Assembly (NCBI GenBank): GCA_017998575.1 | Contig: JAGOCV010000115.1 | Location: 1-11,190 of the forward strand | DNA: 11,190 bases | Direction: 5' to 3' | Source: Burkholderiaceae bacterium | Lineage (GTDB): Bacteria; Pseudomonadota; Gammaproteobacteria; Burkholderiales; Burkholderiaceae | Shown here: one piece after another, positions 6,756-11,190 of the stretch | How the letters are laid out: the number at the start of each line of letters is the position of its first letter | Numbering within the stretch: the stretch's first letter is position 1 | The notes under the pieces: generated by a model | What the model was told of the DNA's origin: nothing | Seen by the model: the letters and a program-made list of their open reading frames with translations, nothing else | Database searches by the model: none | Position numbers and translations under genes: made by a program

Positions 6756-9700
6756 TCAACGCCAGGCCGCCGCCAGTTGCGGCGCCAGAGCGGCCTGCTG
6801 TGCGGCGGGCAAGGTAGTCTGACCTGCCGCCGGCGGCGAGAACTGCGCCATGGTCTGTACCAGACCCTGCACCTGCGTGCCGAGCAGTAACTTGCCATCT
6901 CCGGCGCGAAACTGCTCCACGTGATTCGCGCTACTCACATACCAGTCCTGCACCGTGACCATGTCCTGGGTGCCGATCACGCACACCTGCAAATCATTGC
7001 CGCTACGGCTGAACCACAACTGACTGCTGGCAATGTCAGTGGCGAAAGCCAGAACATCCTGATTGCCCGGCGTGCTGTCGTTCTCGATCACGCGATCTGA
7101 GCCACCATATCTCGCAAAACGGTAGGTGTCGTTGCCAGTGCCACCCGACAGCGTGTCGTTGCCCAGCCCGCCATCCAGGACATTCGCAGCGCCGTTGCCC
7201 GTCAGGGTGTTGTCGTAGAGATTGCCGTACCCATCGATCGCATCCATCCCCGTGAGCTTCAAGTGCGCCTGGGGCGGCGCCAGATTGATCGTGACGCTCG
7301 ACTCCACCACCTGCGGTGACGCCTGAATGCCAAAGAGGGCAGACAGCGGCGGCGGGGCCGGTACCACGATGGGCGGCACGGTCAGCGGTGGCAGCGGCAC
7401 AAGCACGGTGATCCCGGGTAACGGCACGACTGAACCTGTCGTGGGGGCGGCGTCCATCCGCGCCGTGTCCCAGATCACCCCATCCGAGAACTCCACACGC
7501 TCGATCTTTTTGCGCCCCATGAAGTCAAAGTACTTCTGCAGCGTGAGGCGGTCTGCACCGCCCAGGCCGATCACGAGATCGACGCCCGACCGCGACAACG
7601 TGGCCTGCGACGAGGCAATGTCGCGCAGAACGATCCGGTCTGCATCCGAGCGCAAGCCCTCGTCCCGGATCGTGTCCTGCCCGTCTCCCCGGGAGAAAAC
7701 GTAGGTGTCATTGCCTCCGCCGGTGTCGGAAATCGTGTCGTTTCCCTTGCCGGCGGTGTAGACATCACGCTCCCACGTGCGCGTGTTCGTCAGCACGTCA
7801 TTGCCTGCGGTTCCATTCACGAGTTCGATGGCCAGATCGCTCGTGCCCCACGACACGCCGTCGGCGAACTCCACACGCTCCAGCCGGTACTGCAGCGAGG
7901 TGTCGTAGTGCTTGAGCACCGTGACGCGATCACCCTGCCCGAAATCCAGCATCAGGTCGGCGCCCTCACGCGAAATGCGCGCCTCGGATGACACGATGTC
8001 CTGCAGCATCAGCTTGTCCTGACCCGAAAAGCTGCGGTCCTCGATCGTGTCCCGTCCATCGCCACGCGCGAAGAGATAGGTATCGCTGCCGTCCAGCAAG
8101 TCACGCAAGGCGTCATTGCCCACACCACCTTCGAGCACGTCATTGCCTTTGCCGCCAGACAGAACATCGTTTCCAGCCCCACCCGCCAGAATCACGCGGC
8201 CATAGCCTGAATTGCTGAGGGTGTCGTTGCCATCGCCGCCAATCGCGGCCTCCAGGTTGGCGGGGCCCAGATCGAGCGTGACACCCGCAGTGCCCGTGAC
8301 CACGGCAATATCGAAGCCGACACCACCATCGATCCCCGATGCAGCATCCTTCGCGTCGATGAGCAGCACGTCATCGCCTGCCCCACCCCGCAGCACGTCG
8401 ACGCCCTCGCCGCCCGACAGCCAGTCGTCGCCCGATCCGCCCAGCAGCGTGTCGTTGCCCGCGCCGCCCTGCAACACCACGGCGGCTGCGCCCGTGGCCT
8501 TCAGCGTGTCGGCACCGCTGCCCCCCACCACGCCCCCCAGGCCCTGCGCCGTAGCATCGAGGTTGAGCGCTGCGCTGCCGGCCGCCATGCCAAAGGCCAG
8601 GCCACCGGTCTGCGTCAGCTTGACCAGATTGCCCGCCACGGTGGACTTCCAGCCCGGCCCCGTGTACCCCAGCTCCACATCGGCAGCCATACCCTGCGAG
8701 CCATCGGTGCGGGTATACGTGGTGAAGCCCCGCACGCGATTGCCTCCACTGGACCAATCCGTTCCAGCGGCAGTCAGACTCAACGACGCGATGCCCGCCT
8801 GCGCCAGCGTGCGCAACTCACCGGCACCGGTAATGCCATTGCCATTCCTGTCCTGCCAGATACGCAACTGCGAAAACTTCGCGTCTGCGGCGCTGATCCG
8901 GCCGTCCTTGTTGGTGTCGAATACCGCGCGCAGGCCATCCAGATCGGAATCGTCCAGCGCAGCTGTCCACAAGGCGAACGAAAGCTCCTTCGCGCCCTCG
9001 ATGCGTCCGTTGCCATCGACATCGATGGCGAGGAAAGCATCGTCGCCCCCGACCCAGCCCACATGGCTGGAAAAACCATCACCCTTCACGTCGAAGTGCG
9101 CATTGGACTGGGCCTGACTCAGCAGCTCAATGCCATCGCCATCCAGATCGAGCGCAATCGGCGCGTAATAGCTGTAATCGAAGCCAAAGTCGATGTACCC
9201 CGGCTCGGGGAAGTCGAAGCTCGGGCTCAAGTCGTTGTAGTAGGGCATGTATGAAGACGACGTGTCGTGCGAACCCCAACTCCAATCGTCACCAAAGCCA
9301 CCATGCTGTGAACCATAGATGCCCGATCCGAACGTCGACGTAAAGCTGCGGGCCGAATAGTCGAACCCGAACACGTCACCCATGGCCGCATAGAGTGTCC
9401 CCAGACGCTCGGCCTGTGTACGATCACGCGTGCTGTCGAACCAATCGGCCGTTGTGCCCGTCCAGTCCGCACCCGGGCCACCCGTGGGTGCTGGGGTCCA
9501 ACCCGTGCCCGGCGTGGCGCTGGGCGTTCCCACTGCCTCGGAGACCGCCATGCTGTTGTTGCGCAATCCCGTCCACTCCGTGGGTTTCAGCCCCTCCAGC
9601 CAGAGCGAATCGGCCTGATCCAGAAGCACGGAATCGAGGGTCTCGAAGCCCTGCACATACTGCTCGGGCGCATCGCTGGCGCGCAGCAGGCTCGTGCCGG

Positions 9701-10577
9701 CCCAGGCCTCGTTCAACCCCTGCGCGCCCACCAGCCGCCGCAGGCTCGCGACTTCGAGCACGTAGTTGTCTTCGCGTGCCATGGCCTGGTGCAACTGATC
9801 CACCTGTGCGTCCAGGGCGCCCGCGCTCGTGGGCGAGGCGGTAGCAGCTTCCAGCACCCGCCCCACCGCCCGCCCGCTGCCGTCGTACTGCACGTACTCG
9901 CTGCGGTCGAGCGTACCGTCGCCGTTGGTGTCCTTGAGCGCGTATTCGCTCTGCCACCGCACGTCCTGCGCCAGCGTGGCCTGGTGGCCGGTGTAGCCGT
10001 GAATCACCTCGCCTTGCGCATCCATCTGCGTCTGCCGCACGGTGTAGCCCGCATCGGCATCCACCGTGCGGCTGTAGAGGGTCTGGCCGCCGCTGCCGTC
10101 GGCGTTGGGCACGACCATGTGGTATTCGCCATTGGCCGCATTGCCGTTGATGCTGGCACCGCCCGCATAGTGGTAGGTGATGCTTCCGTCGGATTGCCTC
10201 TGCGGCACATAGAGTGTGTCGCCTGCATGCACGGTGTAGCTCTCACTCAACCACGGATTGCTGGCACGCACGTCTTCGGCGGTGATGGTGTTGCCCTTGG
10301 CCCGCTCCACGGCCACGATGTCTGACACAGTAGCCGAGGATTGACCGTCGGCTTTTCCGTTGATGATGATGGTATGTGCGCCGGTGGCAGTGACGAAGGC
10401 GCCGGAGGAGGGCCGAGGAACGGTTCCCGCCTGCACTCCCTGCTGGACTGAAGCGTTCAACGCGGTTTCCGTATAGGTAACGGCACCGGTTTGCGTATTC
10501 GTGTTGTAGATGCCCAAGGTACCCGTGGCGGTATTGGGCACCATCCAGACGTCTTCATGCGTGGTGGTGTTCACGTT
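6756..10577 (-). CDS. RTX (haemolysin-type calcium-binding) protein, main C-terminal part after a frameshift
   Basis: About 1,273 codons of a large RTX protein, probably exported by a type I system and folded outside the cell on calcium binding. From N to C: a LysM-like segment (about 10377-10198; NPWL, AGDTLYVP); a perfect EF-hand loop, DTNGDGTLDRSE (9932-9897); a Gly/Ser/Tyr/Asp-rich region around 9200-9500; a Ca-loop cluster at about 9155-8800 (LDLDGDGIELL, DVDGNGRIE, DTNKDGRIS, DRNGNG); four GGxGxD blocks; three haemolysin-related modules; a Pro/Val-rich linker (about 7446-7335); and a C-terminal tail with FSPPAAGQTTLP ending AAWR. Such uncleaved tails are typical of RTX secretion signals. 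The frame stays open upstream to an ATG at 10820, but that stretch (HRPTTATL...) is the wrong frame for the protein. The sensible reading joins the fragment at 10555-11190 at the frameshift. No secretion genes are in view. Role unknown: adhesin, S-layer-like or toxin. Confidence 0.82.
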   Translation of the reverse strand, partial: NVNTTTHEDVWMVPNTATGTLGIYNTNTQTGAVTYTETALNASVQQGVQAGTVPRPSSGAFVTATGAHTIIINGKADGQSSATVSDIVAVERAKGNTITAEDVRASNPWLSESYTVHAGDTLYVPQRQSDGSITYHYAGGASINGNAANGEYHMVVPNADGSGGQTLYSRTVDADAGYTVRQTQMDAQGEVIHGYTGHQATLAQDVRWQSEYALKDTNGDGTLDRSEYVQYDGSGRAVGRVLEAATASPTSAGALDAQVDQLHQAMAREDNYVLEVASLRRLVGAQGLNEAWAGTSLLRASDAPEQYVQGFETLDSVLLDQADSLWLEGLKPTEWTGLRNNSMAVSEAVGTPSATPGTGWTPAPTGGPGADWTGTTADWFDSTRDRTQAERLGTLYAAMGDVFGFDYSARSFTSTFGSGIYGSQHGGFGDDWSWGSHDTSSSYMPYYNDLSPSFDFPEPGYIDFGFDYSYYAPIALDLDGDGIELLSQAQSNAHFDVKGDGFSSHVGWVGGDDAFLAIDVDGNGRIEGAKELSFALWTAALDDSDLDGLRAVFDTNKDGRISAADAKFSQLRIWQDRNGNGITGAGELRTLAQAGIASLSLTAAGTDWSSGGNRVRGFTTYTRTDGSQGMAADVELGYTGPGWKSTVAGNLVKLTQTGGLAFGMAAGSAALNLDATAQGLGGVVGGSGADTLKATGAAAVVLQGGAGNDTLLGGSGDDWLSGGEGVDVLRGGAGDDVLLIDAKDAASGIDGGVGFDIAVVTGTAGVTLDLGPANLEAAIGGDGNDTLSNSGYGRVILAGGAGNDVLSGGKGNDVLEGGVGNDALRDLLDGSDTYLFARGDGRDTIEDRSFSGQDKLMLQDIVSSEARISREGADLMLDFGQGDRVTVLKHYDTSLQYRLERVEFADGVSWGTSDLAIELVNGTAGNDVLTNTRTWERDVYTAGKGNDTISDTGGGNDTYVFSRGDGQDTIRDEGLRSDADRIVLRDIASSQATLSRSGVDLVIGLGGADRLTLQKYFDFMGRKKIERVEFSDGVIWDTARMDAAPTTGSVVPLPGITVLVPLPPLTVPPIVVPAPPPLSALFGIQASPQVVESSVTINLAPPQAHLKLTGMDAIDGYGNLYDNTLTGNGAANVLDGGLGNDTLSGGTGNDTYRFARYGGSDRVIENDSTPGNQDVLAFATDIASSQLWFSRSGNDLQVCVIGTQDMVTVQDWYVSSANHVEQFRAGDGKLLLGTQVQGLVQTMAQFSPPAAGQTTLPAAQQAALAPQLAAAWR
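7079..8538 (-). repeat. RTX nonapeptide blocks and three haemolysin-related modules
   Basis: Protein-level repeats inside the RTX gene. GGxGxD-type nonapeptides occur in four blocks: about 8538-8347 (QGGAGNDTLLGGSGDDWL and following), 8245-8044 (GGAGNDVLSGGKGNDVLEGG), 7826-7660 (TAGKGNDTISDTGGGNDTY), and 7210-7079 (DGGLGNDTLSGGTGNDTYRF). Three of these are followed by a homologous 60-residue module of the haemolysin-type calcium-binding-related kind, with the pattern D-x-hydrophobic...DI-SS...SR-G-DL...VEF-DG: about 8019-7833, 7640-7455, and 7059-6868. The first two modules are close copies of each other. The third is divergent and leads into the C-terminal tail. Confidence 0.85.
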
Positions 10578-11190
10578 TCTGAATGCGGTACCAGCCGGCG
10601 GCCTGCGTGACGGGTGCGGTGTTGGGGGACGGAATGTAGGGCTGGCCGTCGTAGTAAGTGTAGCCGTCGTAGGTCGGTGCAATGAGGTCTTTTGCAGCAG
10701 CCTTTCCTTCAAAATTTCCATGATATGCACCGACTGCCGCCCCTGACATAGCACCTGGAACTCCGAATAAGAACGCCCCGACTGCGCCGCCCAGCGCCAC
10801 GCCGGCAGCAGTTCCAACAATTCCGGCGGCCTCGATCAAGACACCACGCGTATCGGCACCAAGCGCTGCATTGCCTATAGCCGTCTTGTCGAGTTGCTTC
10901 GCAATGAAGCTGCTGGTGTTGTCGATGATCTTCACGCCCGAGCTACTTGTGCCCTCGCTCGCCGCGCCGAAGTAGTCCGAGCCCTTGAAGGCGCCATAGT
11001 CCGGCATTCCGATGGGGGCGATCGTGCCGCCCATCACGGCCCCGCTGGCCGTGATCGCGTAGCTCTGCCCGTTGCTATTGATCGAGCCGCCCGCCAGCTT
11101 GCCATTGGCGTCATAGAGCAGGTTGATCTGCATCTGCTTGGAGATGTCGATGTTCCACATCGACGCATTGCCGATGAGAAGGCCCAGGGA
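10555..11190 (-). CDS. N-terminal fragment of the frameshifted RTX protein, 5'-partial
   Basis: Upstream portion of the RTX gene in its own frame. The frame is open to the window edge (SLGLLIGNAS precedes the ATG at 11160), and no Shine-Dalgarno precedes that ATG, so the true start is probably outside the window. Visible: a LLYDANGKLAGGSINSNGQSY segment; a Gly/Ser-rich region; then a glycine-zipper hydrophobic stretch (about 10833-10720; VALGGAVGAFLFGVPGAMSG, AAVGAYHG) that could insert in a membrane; then a Tyr/Pro-rich piece (YDGYTYYDGQPYIPSP). After AAGWYRIQ the frame runs into KREHHHA and a stop at 10555. The -1 alternative gives NVNTTTHEDVWMVPN and continues for more than 1,200 codons. 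The last 7 or so residues here are therefore out of frame. It does not resemble a complete protein of its own. Confidence 0.7.
   Translation of the reverse strand, partial: SLGLLIGNASMWNIDISKQMQINLLYDANGKLAGGSINSNGQSYAITASGAVMGGTIAPIGMPDYGAFKGSDYFGAASEGTSSSGVKIIDNTSSFIAKQLDKTAIGNAALGADTRGVLIEAAGIVGTAAGVALGGAVGAFLFGVPGAMSGAAVGAYHGNFEGKAAAKDLIAPTYDGYTYYDGQPYIPSPNTAPVTQAAGWYRIQKREHHHA
10574..10580 (-). other. Apparent frameshift site in the RTX gene
   Basis: On the coding strand CAG-AAA-CGT-G (TTT at 10576-10578 on the plus strand). Dropping one A gives CAG-AAC-GTG-AAC, joining WYRIQ directly to NVNTTTHEDVW without a stop. The two frames overlap from 10820 to 10555, but only this junction keeps sensible protein on both sides. 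A short AAA run is not a typical slippery sequence, so mutation or a base-calling error is more likely than programmed frameshifting. Confidence 0.6.

Noticed and set aside
7079..8538. A CRISPR or tandem DNA repeat array
   Set aside because: The periodicity is at protein level (GGxGxD nonapeptides) with variable codons and no constant repeat-spacer structure.
8212..9117. A 301-codon plus-strand frame inside the RTX gene
   Set aside because: It is antisense to the EF-hand and RTX repeat region. Its Pro/Ser-rich translation is the complement of Gly/Asp repeat codons.
10578..10820. The first 81 or so codons of the open frame starting at ATG 10820 as the genuine N-terminus of the RTX protein
   Set aside because: The translation is Thr/Pro/Arg-rich noise with no ribosome site, while the alternative frame over the same DNA encodes a glycine-zipper and Tyr-rich segment that continues from upstream.

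Overview
The window looks like chromosome of a high-GC betaproteobacterium, most likely a member of the Comamonadaceae (Acidovorax/Variovorax/Hydrogenophaga-like). The grounds are very strong G/C third-position bias, a fused LivM-LivG transporter subunit, and a palindromic intergenic element at about 1697-1797 that I recall from Comamonadaceae genomes. This placement is from memory, not from a database search.

Left part (1-6730, plus strand): five co-directional genes that look like one operon. In order they are the 3' end of a fused permease/ATPase of a branched-chain-amino-acid-type (HAAT) ABC importer; the second ATPase (LivF type), set off by the 144-bp spacer that carries the repeat; an acyl-CoA dehydrogenase of the long DmdC-like type, whose ATG overlaps the livF stop; a tannase/feruloyl-esterase-family lipoprotein; and a MarR-family regulator. 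The substrate-binding protein and LivH-type permease should lie upstream of the window. My reading is an uptake and catabolism module. An envelope-anchored esterase releases an acid, possibly aromatic, from an ester. The ABC importer brings it in, the dehydrogenase oxidises its CoA thioester, and the MarR protein senses acid or acyl-CoA. The substrate cannot be read from sequence.

Right part (6756-11190, minus strand, convergent with the operon): one long gene for a probable type I-secreted RTX (haemolysin-type calcium-binding) protein. Its 5' end lies beyond the window. In protein order it has a glycine-zipper hydrophobic stretch, a LysM-like segment, an EF-hand, a further EF-hand-like cluster, several GGxGxD nonapeptide blocks, three haemolysin-related modules and a C-terminal tail. 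The frame is broken by an apparent single extra A (coding strand) at 10576-10578, so the gene is either a pseudogene, phase-variable, or carries a sequencing error.

There is no gene-free stretch longer than 300 bases. I see no tRNA, rRNA, CRISPR array, insertion sequence or attachment site. The window looks like known families in an interesting arrangement rather than a new system. The best leads are the cysteine-less tannase active site, the repeat inside the operon and the broken RTX gene.
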